DNA of 64,000 nucleotides from PALSA-1444 sp964291045 (GTDB taxonomy: Bacteria > Chlamydiota > Chlamydiia > Chlamydiales > Rhabdochlamydiaceae): assembly GCF_964291045.1 (NCBI RefSeq), contig NZ_OZ197277.1:1302001-1366000 (forward strand), given 5' to 3'. Positions 17,181 through 26,461 of this stretch are shown here, in pieces. Under the pieces are notes generated by a model. That model searched no databases and was not told the DNA's origin. It saw only the letters and a list, made by a program, of their open reading frames with translations. The position numbers and the translations under genes are program-made. The first letter of the stretch is position 1, and every line of letters begins with the position of its first letter.

Positions 17181-18167
17181 TTATGAGCCTAAAAGAGCGG
17201 TAATGATCCGTTTTTCTTCTAAAAGCTCCTCTTCTGATCGTTTAATCTTTTCTCTTAAAGAAGAAGAGAGCTCAAGAGAGGGAACAATCTGAATATTTCC
17301 TTGTAAAGTTCTTTGGCAAGGAAAAGAAAACACAATACCTTCATGAACGCCGTAAGGGTTGTGATCAGATAAGAGCCCAACAGAAAACCACCCGTTTAAG
17401 TCGGTAGGAAAAAGAAGAGATTGCATGGTCTCTAAAGCAGCTTTTGCAGCAGAGGCAGCAGACGATTTTCCTCTTGCTAAAATCACTTCTCCTCCCCTCT
17501 CTTGCACGGTTTTGGGAAATGTATGCTCCAGCCAGATGTGATCTTCAATCACATCTTTTGCTCTCTTACCTTGGATGGTGACATAAGAGTAATCCACAAC
17601 CTGTGTTAAAGAGTGATTGCCCCATATAATCATCCGTTTGACAAGATCAGGATTCACCTTAGCTTTTTGAGCTAAAAGAGAAGTTGCCCTATTGGCATCA
17701 AGCTGGGTCATGGCATAACAATGATGACTTTTTGCATACGACTGCAAGATGAGGCAATTCGTATGACAAGGATTTCCCACCACTAAGAGCGTGGCAGGAG
17801 AGGCTGCCACTTGTTCTAAAATTTTACCCTGCTCAGCAAAGATATGGCCATTATCTTGTAAAAGATCACGTCTTTCCATACCAGGGCCTCTTGGTTTTGA
17901 ACCTAAAAGAAACACCGTGTCTACTCCCTCTAACACTTTTTTAGCATCATCCCCATAGATAATGTGATTTAAGAGAGGGAAGGCGCAATCTAAAAGCTCC
18001 ATCTCTACCCCTTTTAACCTGGGCATAGCCTCTTTAACATCTAAAAGATGAAGATCAATGTTTTGCTCTTGTCCAAAGAGCTGTCCCGATGCAATTAAAA
18101 AAATTAAACTGTAGGCAATCTGGCCGCACGCTCCTGTGACTGCAACTTTTTTAACACCCTTTGCCAT
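17181..18167 (-). CDS. mdh: Malate dehydrogenase
   Basis: 328 residues from the ATG at 18167, chosen because AAGGAG lies about ten bases upstream; an in-frame TTG directly precedes it. NAD-dependent oxidation of malate to oxaloacetate. Visible: the nucleotide loop V-A-V-T-G-A-C-G-Q-I-A-Y, substrate-binding arginines in K-P-R-G-P-G-M-E-R-R-D-L-L, L-D-A-N-R-A with the catalytic Asp and W-G-N-H-S with the catalytic His. The S-L-I-F-L-I-A-S-G-Q-L-F-G stretch is typical of chlamydial enzymes. It leads the mdh-gltA-dadA-like group and is divergent from the 1075-residue gene, with 113 bases between starts that must hold both promoters. Confidence 0.95.
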   Translation of the reverse strand: MAKGVKKVAVTGACGQIAYSLIFLIASGQLFGQEQNIDLHLLDVKEAMPRLKGVEMELLDCAFPLLNHIIYGDDAKKVLEGVDTVFLLGSKPRGPGMERRDLLQDNGHIFAEQGKILEQVAASPATLLVVGNPCHTNCLILQSYAKSHHCYAMTQLDANRATSLLAQKAKVNPDLVKRMIIWGNHSLTQVVDYSYVTIQGKRAKDVIEDHIWLEHTFPKTVQERGGEVILARGKSSAASAAKAALETMQSLLFPTDLNGWFSVGLLSDHNPYGVHEGIVFSFPCQRTLQGNIQIVPSLELSSSLREKIKRSEEELLEEKRIITALLGS

Positions 18168-18280
18168 CAAGCTTAATCTCCTTTTTAAAAGATCCCCTTA
18201 AAGTGGATTGTAATGGGGATTCCTATTAGAATCAAATAATTATTTTATCTTTTTTAATCTGAATGTGATAAAATGAAGTT

Positions 18281-21200
18281 ATGACAAAAGATATTTCCCC
18301 TTATTACGGTTCATTTAATAAAGCCTTTCCTTTAAAAGAGAAAAAGCAGTTTATTGTCTATCAAGAACCTCCTTATCATCTTTATCTCTATCCCTTAACG
18401 CTCCCCTCACCCTCTCACATTCAAGAAAAGAAGATCATTCATCATACATTTGTGAATTTAGATCACGCAGCTACTCAAACAGCTTACGCCTCTAATAAAG
18501 CAAATTGGACCTCCCTTTCTTCTTCTCAAAAAGAGCGCCGTATTTATCAAGCAGCTCATAACCTGATGCCAAGACCTGATTTTGACACTAAGCTTTTCAT
18601 TCAAGAGCCTCTAGCTCAAAAACAGGGCCTCATCTCTTATGCTGTATCGATCCTTAAACAAGTCATTCCTTCTTGTTCAGAAGAAGCATTAACTCCTCTA
18701 GCTAGCTGCCTCTTTTCTCACGCATCAAGCCTCTCTTCTTTTAAAGATCATATTAATATCCAGATTCAGCAGCTTCTTAACTCTAAGGCTTCTTCAGATT
18801 CTCGTAAGGAAGGTCATGCTTTAGCAAAAGAAATGTTAAAGATGTATCAAGAAATCCAAACACTCACCTTAAGCCGTATTGAGTACATTAGGCCTCCATC
18901 TATCTTCCACAACCAATGTTACACCGATCATGAAGGGGAAAAAGTGTGGCTTAGTCAAACTCACCCCTCTTCTTACGATAGAGAGCATCTTGATATTCAA
19001 AACGGGCGGCTGATGCTCAGTGATAAAGGGCATGTGATTTATTCAACAGGACGGATGGAAACAAGCCGTAAAGCACATCAAGCCGTTTCTAAAATCATCC
19101 ACCAAACTTTTCTTTCAGGACAAATTAAAGAAGAAGATCTCCTCCTTCAGGAAGATGGCACCTATCTTTACCCTTTTATGGTGGAAAATCTGCTCAGCAC
19201 CGTGGCGACAAGTCATAAAGAAAGAACATACGTCCTTCAGCAGCAAGAAACATTAAAAACCCTGGCTTTAAAGCCGTATACAGCAGTGCTAAATAATGGA
19301 AAAGAGATTCAGCTTAAGCTAAAACCGCTTCACTTTTCCTCCCATGCAAATTTTAATATTCTTCTTTCTAACTGGGGCAACTTTAGCTTTAATGGATCAG
19401 ATATTTCTCAAGCCTTCTCACAAATAGCTTATCAAGAGCTTGAAGCCATCTATCAGTTAAAAAGAGAAAAGCTCTCTTCTGCATTACAAACCTATCTTGA
19501 TCAAGTTTTTTGTGATCTTAAAAAAGCAAGAGAGCCTGAGCATCAATGGATACTGCGCGCTTCTATCTCTGAAATCTTAAACATTCCGTATCATGTTCAT
19601 TGTAAAAGCAGTAAAGATAGGACAGCTGTAGCAGCTGCCATTAGAAAAGGTATTCACACCTTTATTTCCCTAGAGAAATGGAGAAAAAGCAGCTCCCTTT
19701 TTACCGTTAGCCCGGTAACTCTTTTTCATAACCCCATTTTTAGAGAGTATACAGAATCCGCTTTATTTGAGAGCTTACCAATGACAGATCAAGGGATTGG
19801 GATGATAGGAAGCTTAAGAGGGAACACCTATACCCCTAACCGAGGATTTGATTATCAAAAATCTATTTTTGAAAATAGAATACCCTCCTTTGTGCTCTCA
19901 GAGAGATATATCACAAAAACATCTCTTTTAAAAAGATCCATTCTTGTCTTATCAGCGATTGTACTCTCTACCATCACCATGATAGCTTTTATCTCCCTCT
20001 TGCCTTTAGTGGCTCTTTTTCTTTATTTAAAAGTGGGAAATAGAGCCTTAGAAATTTTGAAATATCTCTTCCTTTTTATCGCTACCTACCCTTTAAAATC
20101 TGCGCTTCGTCAAGAGTGGATTAACCGTGAGTCAGAAGCGCTCAAAGAGAGAAGCTTTTTTAGAACCTCTTTTACCCCCCTCATCGATCAAGCGGCTCAA
20201 AGTCTGCAAGATCAATTAGAGGCTCTTGATCAAACCGATTATCAAAGGGTCATGAAGTGGATTAAAGAAGGGGATTCTTTTTCTTTAAAAGATCCACAAT
20301 GGGACTTTTTACCTCCCATCTTAACGCTTCTTGTTAACCACTGGCAAATCCTTCACACGTTAAAAAACCCCTCTTCTCGCTTAAAAAACCTCTTAAAAGA
20401 AGTAGGGACATCTCCCATTATGCTTTTTAGGTATCTTCATCTAATGACAGAAGAGACGCTTTCTCACTACGCCTCTAAAACCCTCATCCCTTGGCCAGTT
20501 GAGAGTTTTCTGCCTCAAGGCAACAAAGAGGAAAAACTGCTGAAAGAACTGGTTCTTGACGCTCCAAGATCTCACTATATTGTAAAAACTCCTCACCAAA
20601 GAAAAGAGTTTTCTAAATTGCATAATAACCATACAGGCAAAAATATCACCGAGGCTTTACTTGAGCTCTCTTGCTTTAAAAATACAAACACGGTTCCTCA
20701 TGCGATTCAACTCGCGCTAACTCAAGCTTCAAGTTTAACCTATATACTCTCAACAATCGGGGGCTTACTAGAAGAGTCAGGACTTGCCCCTCTTAACTCA
20801 AGCAATAGAAAATATTTTATTGAAGAGGGAGATAGCACCTCTTTTTGGCTGATGATTCAAGAAGAGAGCTTTATCACAGATCCTAATAACTCTTCTAATA
20901 AACTTCATTTTTACTATAGTTACAGTTTTAAAATTTCTAAAGGAAAAGAGGGCCAGTGGAAATCTGCATTTATCAGCCTATCTCCTGTCTCTACCCATAT
21001 TGATACGGTCTTTAATGAGATCCTTAAACCCCTTTCACCCCCATCATCTCTTGATGAAGAGATCCATAAAAATGAAATAGCGTTTCTTCAAAGAGAAATA
21101 GTTTCTCTTTTCAAAAAATACGCCTCCTTTAAAAATCCCCCTAAAAATCAAAGCCTCCTGAAAGAAAAAATACTTTCTTACCATACACTCTTAACAGAAA

Positions 21201-21508
21201 ACCTCTCTTCGTATTTTCTCACAGGAAAAATGATGACATCTTGGACTCAGCTTAGCTGTGATACATTAGAAATACATGCATTACCTAACGATCTTCAATC
21301 TCTTTATATCTCTTTACTTAAAACCTCTTTGCAAAAACTCTCACGCAAAGAACAAAAAACCTTTACAGAAGAGATGTTACAGCAGCTAAAGCATAAAGCG
21401 TTTAAAAAGAGCTTTAAAAACAATACAGCGGCGCTACTCCCCATTTTCAAAGAAGTGCTCTCTGATGAAGCCTTTACGCAAATTGAAACAGAAGTGATCA
21501 CGAAATAA
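18281..21508 (+). CDS. Large protein with phosphoinositide-phosphatase-type CX5R motif and membrane region, candidate effector
   Basis: 1075 residues. The key feature is Y-H-V-H-C441-K-S-S-K-D-R447-T-A, which matches the P-loop C-K-S-x-K-D-R-T of inositol polyphosphate 4-phosphatases and of the secreted effectors SopB/SigD and IpgD. The surrounding region (about 210-500) has L-S-Q-T-H-P-S and an N-F-N-I-L-L-S-N-W-G segment that may belong to the same domain. Residues 548-605 hold two or three strongly hydrophobic helices. The remaining ~460 residues are mostly helical with no recognised domain. There is no signal peptide. I infer a membrane-associated phosphatase acting on host phosphoinositides; the match rests mainly on the P-loop. 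The gene stands alone between mdh and the tRNAs. Confidence 0.75.
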   Translation: MTKDISPYYGSFNKAFPLKEKKQFIVYQEPPYHLYLYPLTLPSPSHIQEKKIIHHTFVNLDHAATQTAYASNKANWTSLSSSQKERRIYQAAHNLMPRPDFDTKLFIQEPLAQKQGLISYAVSILKQVIPSCSEEALTPLASCLFSHASSLSSFKDHINIQIQQLLNSKASSDSRKEGHALAKEMLKMYQEIQTLTLSRIEYIRPPSIFHNQCYTDHEGEKVWLSQTHPSSYDREHLDIQNGRLMLSDKGHVIYSTGRMETSRKAHQAVSKIIHQTFLSGQIKEEDLLLQEDGTYLYPFMVENLLSTVATSHKERTYVLQQQETLKTLALKPYTAVLNNGKEIQLKLKPLHFSSHANFNILLSNWGNFSFNGSDISQAFSQIAYQELEAIYQLKREKLSSALQTYLDQVFCDLKKAREPEHQWILRASISEILNIPYHVHCKSSKDRTAVAAAIRKGIHTFISLEKWRKSSSLFTVSPVTLFHNPIFREYTESALFESLPMTDQGIGMIGSLRGNTYTPNRGFDYQKSIFENRIPSFVLSERYITKTSLLKRSILVLSAIVLSTITMIAFISLLPLVALFLYLKVGNRALEILKYLFLFIATYPLKSALRQEWINRESEALKERSFFRTSFTPLIDQAAQSLQDQLEALDQTDYQRVMKWIKEGDSFSLKDPQWDFLPPILTLLVNHWQILHTLKNPSSRLKNLLKEVGTSPIMLFRYLHLMTEETLSHYASKTLIPWPVESFLPQGNKEEKLLKELVLDAPRSHYIVKTPHQRKEFSKLHNNHTGKNITEALLELSCFKNTNTVPHAIQLALTQASSLTYILSTIGGLLEESGLAPLNSSNRKYFIEEGDSTSFWLMIQEESFITDPNNSSNKLHFYYSYSFKISKGKEGQWKSAFISLSPVSTHIDTVFNEILKPLSPPSSLDEEIHKNEIAFLQREIVSLFKKYASFKNPPKNQSLLKEKILSYHTLLTENLSSYFLTGKMMTSWTQLSCDTLEIHALPNDLQSLYISLLKTSLQKLSRKEQKTFTEEMLQQLKHKAFKKSFKNNTAALLPIFKEVLSDEAFTQIETEVITK

Positions 21509-21543
21509 GAGAGATCTTAGAGTATAAAAAAGAAAAACAAGGA

Positions 21544-21617
21544 TGCGGTTACCAAGATTTGAACTTGGGACCTCGACATTATCAGTGTCGCGCTCTAACC
21601 AACTGAGCTATAACCGC
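21544..21617 (-). tRNA. tRNA-Ile (anticodon GAT)
   Basis: 74 bases. Acceptor stem GCGGTTA with TAACCGC, D-arm with AGCTCAGTTGG, anticodon loop CTGATAA and T-loop GTTCAAATC are all seen. CCA is not encoded. It lies seven bases after tRNA-Ala on the same strand and probably shares its transcript. Confidence 0.96.
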
Positions 21618-21623
21618 GGATGT

Positions 21624-21696
21624 TGGAGATTAGGAGATTCGAACTCCTGACCCTCTGAATGCAAATCAGATGCTCTACCAACTGAGCTAAATCCCC
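21624..21696 (-). tRNA. tRNA-Ala (anticodon TGC)
   Basis: 73 bases. Acceptor GGGGATT with AATCTCC (one G-T pair), AGCTCAGTTGG D-arm, anticodon loop with TGC and GTTCGAATC T-loop. CCA is not encoded. It lies 112 bases downstream of lysS on the same strand. The Ile-Ala pair is usual in rRNA spacers of other bacteria, but no rRNA is present here. Confidence 0.96.
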
Positions 21697-21808
21697 ATGC
21701 AGAATAAGGGAAAAAGATACCGCAATAACCGTTTTATTGCAATACCTTTCCTAAAAATAAAGAGATAAAGAGGGATATTACCCCTCTTCATCTCTTTTAA
21801 AAAAATTA

Positions 21809-23398
21809 CTATTGTGTAGAGCTCTCTTCTTTTTCACTAGAAGAAGATTTACTCTCAGGACGCATGATCGGGAAAAAGAGAACATCTCGGATCGAGCTTG
21901 CCTTTGTAAAGAGCATCACAAGCCTATCAATACCAATCCCAAACCCGCCTGTTGGCGGCATCCCTTGACAAATCGCTTCAATGAACTCTTCATCAAGAGG
22001 GTGAGCTTCTGCATTACCTTCTTCTCTTAAGCTGTTTTGATGCACGAGAAGCTCTCGTTGAAGCTCTGGATCATTGAGCTCTGTATAGGCGTTACAGATT
22101 TCACTTCCCATAATAAAGCTTTCAAACCGCTCTACAAATCCCTCTTTTCTTAAAATTGGATCGCGGTGCAGTTTACATAACGGAGTGGTTTCAATAGGAT
22201 GATCAGTAATATGGTGCGGCTGAATGAGATGCGGCTCAGCGAGCTCTCCAAACAGTTTTGCAATTAAAATGCCTCTTGGAGCTTTATTCATCTCCTCAGG
22301 ACTTTGGCCTAAATCTATGACCATCTTTCTTAACTCGGCATCTGTTTTTTGATGCACATCAATCTTTGCATAGGTTTTAATCGCATCGATCATGCTCATC
22401 CGGATCCAAGGGGCTTTTAGGCTAATGGTTTGATCTTGAAGCGTAATATCTGTCGTTCCAAAGAGCTTGAGCGCTAAATGCTCAAAGAGATTTTCAATGA
22501 ACACCATCACATCGGTGTAATCCCAATACGCTGCATACGCCTCAACCATGGTAAATTCAGGGTTATGGGTACGGTCTAATCCTTCATTTCTAAATACTTT
22601 AGAAATCTCAAAGATCCTCTCCATTCCTCCCACAATCAATTTTTTTAAAGAAATTTCTAAAGAAATGCGTAAGAACATCTCTTGATGAAGGGCTTTAAGT
22701 TCTGTGGTAAAAGGAGTAGCTTCTGCTCCTCCGTAAATCGTTTGTAAGACAGGAGTCTCTACTTCTGCAAATTGCTGCGCATCAAAGTAGTTTCTAATAA
22801 GACGCAAAATTTGACTTCTTGTTTTAAAGGTCTCCATGACATCTTGATCAGAAATGAGATCTAGCCACCGTTTACGGTATCTTGTCTCAATATCAGAGAG
22901 CCCTTTATGTTTATCAGGAAGAGGGAGTAAAGACTTACAAAGAACAGTGAGCTCTTTAACAAATACAGTCAGCTCTCCTTTTTGCGTACGGAATATGTAC
23001 CCTTCTACACCGATAAAGTCTCCAAGATCTAGTTTCTTTTCGATGAATTTCATCGGAGTAACATCTCCTTCTAAAGAAAGCCCGGTAACTTTTGTATCAT
23101 CCCGGCTAAACATCAGCTGCATTCTTCCAGATGCATCTTGAATTTGAGCAAAAGCGTTTTTTCCCATCGACCGAAAGAGAACAAGCCTGCCTGCTAATTT
23201 AACACACTCTGTTGCACCCTCTTTAGCTGTTTCACTATCTCCTGTCTCTCTTACCTCATACTTTTCATGAAGCCCTTTTGCTTGATGGAGTGGTTTAAAG
23301 GTTGCAGGATAAGGATCAATGCCAAGACTTTTGATCTCAGAGAGTTTCATTGATCTATTTTTAAATTCTTCGTGCGCGTGATAAGAGGGTAGATTCAT
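21809..23398 (-). CDS. lysS: Lysyl-tRNA synthetase (class II)
   Basis: 529 residues. Charges tRNA-Lys. The N-terminal OB fold for anticodon binding (about 70-175, with V-K-L-A-G-R-L-V-L-F-R-S-M-G-K) precedes the class II catalytic core. Motif 2 is F-R-N-E-G-L-D-R-T-H-N-P-E-F, and motif 3 is G-F-G-I-G-I-D-R-L-V-M-L-F. The C-terminus carries a Ser/Glu-rich tail of about 15 residues beyond the usual end. The start has AAGGA upstream. The two tRNA genes follow on the same strand. Confidence 0.97.
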   Translation of the reverse strand: MNLPSYHAHEEFKNRSMKLSEIKSLGIDPYPATFKPLHQAKGLHEKYEVRETGDSETAKEGATECVKLAGRLVLFRSMGKNAFAQIQDASGRMQLMFSRDDTKVTGLSLEGDVTPMKFIEKKLDLGDFIGVEGYIFRTQKGELTVFVKELTVLCKSLLPLPDKHKGLSDIETRYRKRWLDLISDQDVMETFKTRSQILRLIRNYFDAQQFAEVETPVLQTIYGGAEATPFTTELKALHQEMFLRISLEISLKKLIVGGMERIFEISKVFRNEGLDRTHNPEFTMVEAYAAYWDYTDVMVFIENLFEHLALKLFGTTDITLQDQTISLKAPWIRMSMIDAIKTYAKIDVHQKTDAELRKMVIDLGQSPEEMNKAPRGILIAKLFGELAEPHLIQPHHITDHPIETTPLCKLHRDPILRKEGFVERFESFIMGSEICNAYTELNDPELQRELLVHQNSLREEGNAEAHPLDEEFIEAICQGMPPTGGFGIGIDRLVMLFTKASSIRDVLFFPIMRPESKSSSSEKEESSTQ

Positions 23399-23933
23399 GG
23401 GTGTTTCCTTGTCTGATACAATCTCTTCTTGTGCTTTAATTAAAGGGTAAAGCTTTAAGATAAAATGATTTTACGCTCCTTGAAAGACAAAATCAATCAC
23501 TCTTTCAAGACTGCTGCAGCTTATCAAAGATAAATATACATATTTTTGTTTAATCTGTAAAAATGCGTCCTCTCTTCTCAAGAGTAAGAAGATGTTCTTA
23601 GAAGTTTTAATAGCGCCTTTATCCAACACTACTGCACATCACTTGATCTTTATCAGCTTTTTATCCCTTAACGCTTCAAATGCCTCTCAAGATTTAGGAA
23701 AAAAAGAGAATTTTCTGATCCTCTACCAGTTTTTTTCCAAAAAGCCAGGCCTCTTTAGTTTTATTGTTTTTCGATAAAAATCACAATTAAAACAATCATA
23801 TTTCACATTTATTAAAAATAAACGTAAATATAAAAAACATTTAATAAATTAAATAGATTGAAAATATTACAGAAGGCTTTTATATTCCTGCCAAATAAGT
23901 TAGCAATCCATTTCACCCATTTAGGAGTTTATT
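23399..23933. other. Intergenic region upstream of the U-box/RING-like gene
   Basis: Apart from the promoter at 23858-23886, I see no gene I can support. A 61-codon plus-strand frame (23592-23777) has no good ribosome binding site and hydrophobic, low-information sequence, so I do not call it. The last 120 bases are very AT-rich. Confidence 0.5.
23858..23886 (+). promoter_or_regulatory. Sigma-70-type promoter of the first U-box/RING-like gene
   Basis: TTGAAA (23858-23863), a 17-base spacer and TATATT (23881-23886) form a near-consensus vegetative promoter. The predicted leader is about 40 bases and contains TAGGAG before the ATG at 23934. Confidence 0.6.
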
Positions 23934-25094
23934 ATGGTAGTTCCAGCTTCCTCTTCAGCAATACTTTTTAAGACCACTTTAAACGATTTGCCCCCCTTTG
24001 TTACGTTTGAACTCGATTTAAAGGGAGGTGCATGCTCCCTTCAATATGCATGGAGAAGAGATGCCTCTTTTATCTATACCATCTTCAAAGATTGCGTAAA
24101 AACGGCAAGCTGGTTTGGTACACTGGGGATGGGAGCTGGCGGGCTGATCACAGCCGGTACAAAATTCGTACTCAATAAGCTCGATGCTCAGCCACTTGCT
24201 ATTAAGAATAAAATCTATACGGATCTTAAAAAACAGGGACAAATTCTTTGGAATAGAGCAGAAAGTCGCATCCTTTTTCCAGATAATGCCTATTTAAAAG
24301 CAGTACTGACAGGAGCTGGAATTGGCGCCGTAGGAGGTTTTGCCTTTGGCATGCTGTACGGCTCACACCGCATGATCAAAGTGTCTATTGCAAGGCAGCA
24401 AGCCCTGCAAAAATCTCATCAAGAATCGGCAAAAGCGCAGGCTATTTTAAAGTTGTTTCTAGAAAATAAAGCTGAGGCTCTTGACTGGGAGTGCCCTATT
24501 TCTCAAGAGATTATGGCTTTTCCAGTAGCTACTAATTGCGGGCATGTTTTTGAATTTTTTGCCTTATCCCTCATGATGCAAAATAGCCCTCTAAATGCTC
24601 CTAACAATTTACATCCATGTCCTCTATGTAATACCTCCATTTACCAGATAAGCCGCGAGCAACAAAAAATTAAGCCTATTACTGAAAATGCTCATATCAT
24701 TTTTAATAAGCTTGAACAAATTTTAGTGCGTTCTCATTTAATCGATGGCCTTAATGCAGATGAAATCAAAATCTCTGTTGAAAAGGGACAAACCTTTATC
24801 AATCGTCCTATTGAAGAACTAGCTGGCTATCTTGCGGGGAATGAAACGCTTTTATCTAGGGAAGAGCTCTTTGCACTTGCGGCCTATATTTTAAGCCAGT
24901 TTAATAGATTTCATTACAATGTTCGCCAAGTTTATTATTTGAGTAGCGACACTCTTAATCGACTTCAAACAGAAAAAAAAATTTCTATAGAAAATGCAGA
25001 AATGATTCGAAAATCTCTTCAAGATTGGTATGAGAAAAGGGAATTTATTCCACAAAATTGCACGCTTGCTAGAAAATTTTATAATGCGTTATAA
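23934..25094 (+). CDS. Membrane protein with U-box/RING-like zinc motif, copy 1
   Basis: 386 residues. Two hydrophobic, Gly-rich segments (about 52-72 and 120-145) suggest a membrane hairpin. Residues 185-235 show C187-P-I-S-x-E-I-M-x-F-P-V, C202-G-H204-V-F-E and C229-P-L-C232. This is the layout of U-box/SP-RING domains, which recruit E2 enzymes for ubiquitin or SUMO transfer. The C-terminal ~150 residues are helical and conserved in the paralogue at 26462-27604, ending W-Y-E-K-R-E-F-I-P-Q. The start is supported by TAGGAG in a leader shared with that paralogue. Bacteria have no ubiquitin, so a host-directed E3 ligase is my inference; a structural zinc domain is the alternative. It begins a three-gene group. 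Confidence 0.8.
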   Translation: MVVPASSSAILFKTTLNDLPPFVTFELDLKGGACSLQYAWRRDASFIYTIFKDCVKTASWFGTLGMGAGGLITAGTKFVLNKLDAQPLAIKNKIYTDLKKQGQILWNRAESRILFPDNAYLKAVLTGAGIGAVGGFAFGMLYGSHRMIKVSIARQQALQKSHQESAKAQAILKLFLENKAEALDWECPISQEIMAFPVATNCGHVFEFFALSLMMQNSPLNAPNNLHPCPLCNTSIYQISREQQKIKPITENAHIIFNKLEQILVRSHLIDGLNADEIKISVEKGQTFINRPIEELAGYLAGNETLLSREELFALAAYILSQFNRFHYNVRQVYYLSSDTLNRLQTEKKISIENAEMIRKSLQDWYEKREFIPQNCTLARKFYNAL

Positions 25095-25119
25095 ATCATA
25101 GGAAGTTTAGAGGTTATTT

Positions 25120-26232
25120 ATGCATTTTATTGGTTCTTTAGGACAAAGAATATCAAGGTTATTTGATCCCTTATTCTCCTTTGAAAGAGAATTTGACAAA
25201 GTCTTTAAGAATTCTTTTGCGAGTGATAAAGATAGGGAACATTTCTTGATGAAAGATGTTAAAGTTCCCACTTACCCCATTGACATCTTTAATCAAACTA
25301 GACTTTTAGAATCTAAAGAAGCGTTTAGATTCATCCCTAAACCAGAAAGCCCTGAAAAGATGACGGCTCATATTATGAAAGGGTTTCTTCAATCAAGTTT
25401 TAGCTGTAATGCACAGGAATGGATTGAAGGGTATTATGTGGACCAGCATCTTTCATCGCTCATTTCTTTAGAAAGCATTTCAAAACTTTTTCAAATTGTG
25501 AAAGAAAAAGCCCCTAAGTTAGTGAATGAGCCCTGCGTTGATCGAGCATTTCTCTATGATGGAGCATACCGTAATAATAATGAGGTAACTGATGCAGAAA
25601 GGTTCTTTATGAACCGCATTACCGGACGCCTTGCCATCTATTTTGAGAAACAGGTATATGAAGAGATGGGGCCTCCAGATTTTAAAAGTAAAGCTAATTT
25701 AGAGGATATTACACAAGCAGTCAATAAAGGATTGCCTTTAGCCTGTAAGCATCTATCCTATGACCTGTCTGAAAAAGATATCTACTTCGCATATATGCAA
25801 AAACTTTATCAAGAACGTGATAAAAGAGCTTTTAAATGGTTTGAAGAAGCGTTTGCTAAAGACCTAGAAAATAGAGCCCTTAATCCTGAGAGTCCTCTTA
25901 CGCATTTGGTGACCATCCCAACTTTTGAGCAAGAGATTTTGTCAAAGAGAAGAAAGCTTGCTGCAAAAATTACACTGACACCCATTCTTTTAGCATTAAG
26001 TGTAACGTTAATCTATCTTGCCATTAAGCACCGAGGTCTCTTTCGTCAAGGAGTGATTGCCATTGAGAAATTTCCTATGCGATTTGGTCTTAGTGCCCAA
26101 GATGCAAAAGGCGTCATCACTTTAAGCAAAATGGTAGGAGGCATCATCTTTCTCAATACTGCATGGGGACGCCATATTATCGCCTCTACAGCAGTTAGAG
26201 TGGCTAGGTTTTTCGCTGAGCAAATCGATTAG
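25120..26232 (+). CDS. Unknown protein with C-terminal membrane segments
   Basis: 370 residues, family not recognised. The first ~280 residues are soluble and mainly helical, with aromatic and charged residues; two hydrophobic segments follow near the C-terminus (about 284-302 and 338-360). A possible ribosome binding site (TAGAGG) precedes the ATG. It starts 25 bases after the first U-box/RING-like gene, so the two are likely co-transcribed, and it lies between the two paralogues. It shares no visible similarity with them. A membrane-anchored partner or co-delivered effector is possible but unsupported beyond position. Confidence 0.75.
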   Translation: MHFIGSLGQRISRLFDPLFSFEREFDKVFKNSFASDKDREHFLMKDVKVPTYPIDIFNQTRLLESKEAFRFIPKPESPEKMTAHIMKGFLQSSFSCNAQEWIEGYYVDQHLSSLISLESISKLFQIVKEKAPKLVNEPCVDRAFLYDGAYRNNNEVTDAERFFMNRITGRLAIYFEKQVYEEMGPPDFKSKANLEDITQAVNKGLPLACKHLSYDLSEKDIYFAYMQKLYQERDKRAFKWFEEAFAKDLENRALNPESPLTHLVTIPTFEQEILSKRRKLAAKITLTPILLALSVTLIYLAIKHRGLFRQGVIAIEKFPMRFGLSAQDAKGVITLSKMVGGIIFLNTAWGRHIIASTAVRVARFFAEQID

Positions 26233-26461
26233 CTACCATCAACATAGGGTCTTTACCAAATCAGTGAGAGACTTAAGGCATGTTGTGCAAATATGATGAA
26301 AACAGTGATGTCTTGAAAAACCTATTTTCAAAAAAACCAAGCCTGATTTTTCGCATGATTTGCAGAAAAATCATTTAAATGGCAAATGCGCATCTATTTT
26401 TATTGAAAGATATGATGTATACACCTGTAAGAAATTTATTTTATCCATTTAGGAGTTTATA

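Noticed and set aside
23592..23777. Plus-strand 61-codon frame after lysS
   Set aside because: No ribosome binding site, low-information hydrophobic sequence, lies in an intergenic region that is otherwise featureless.
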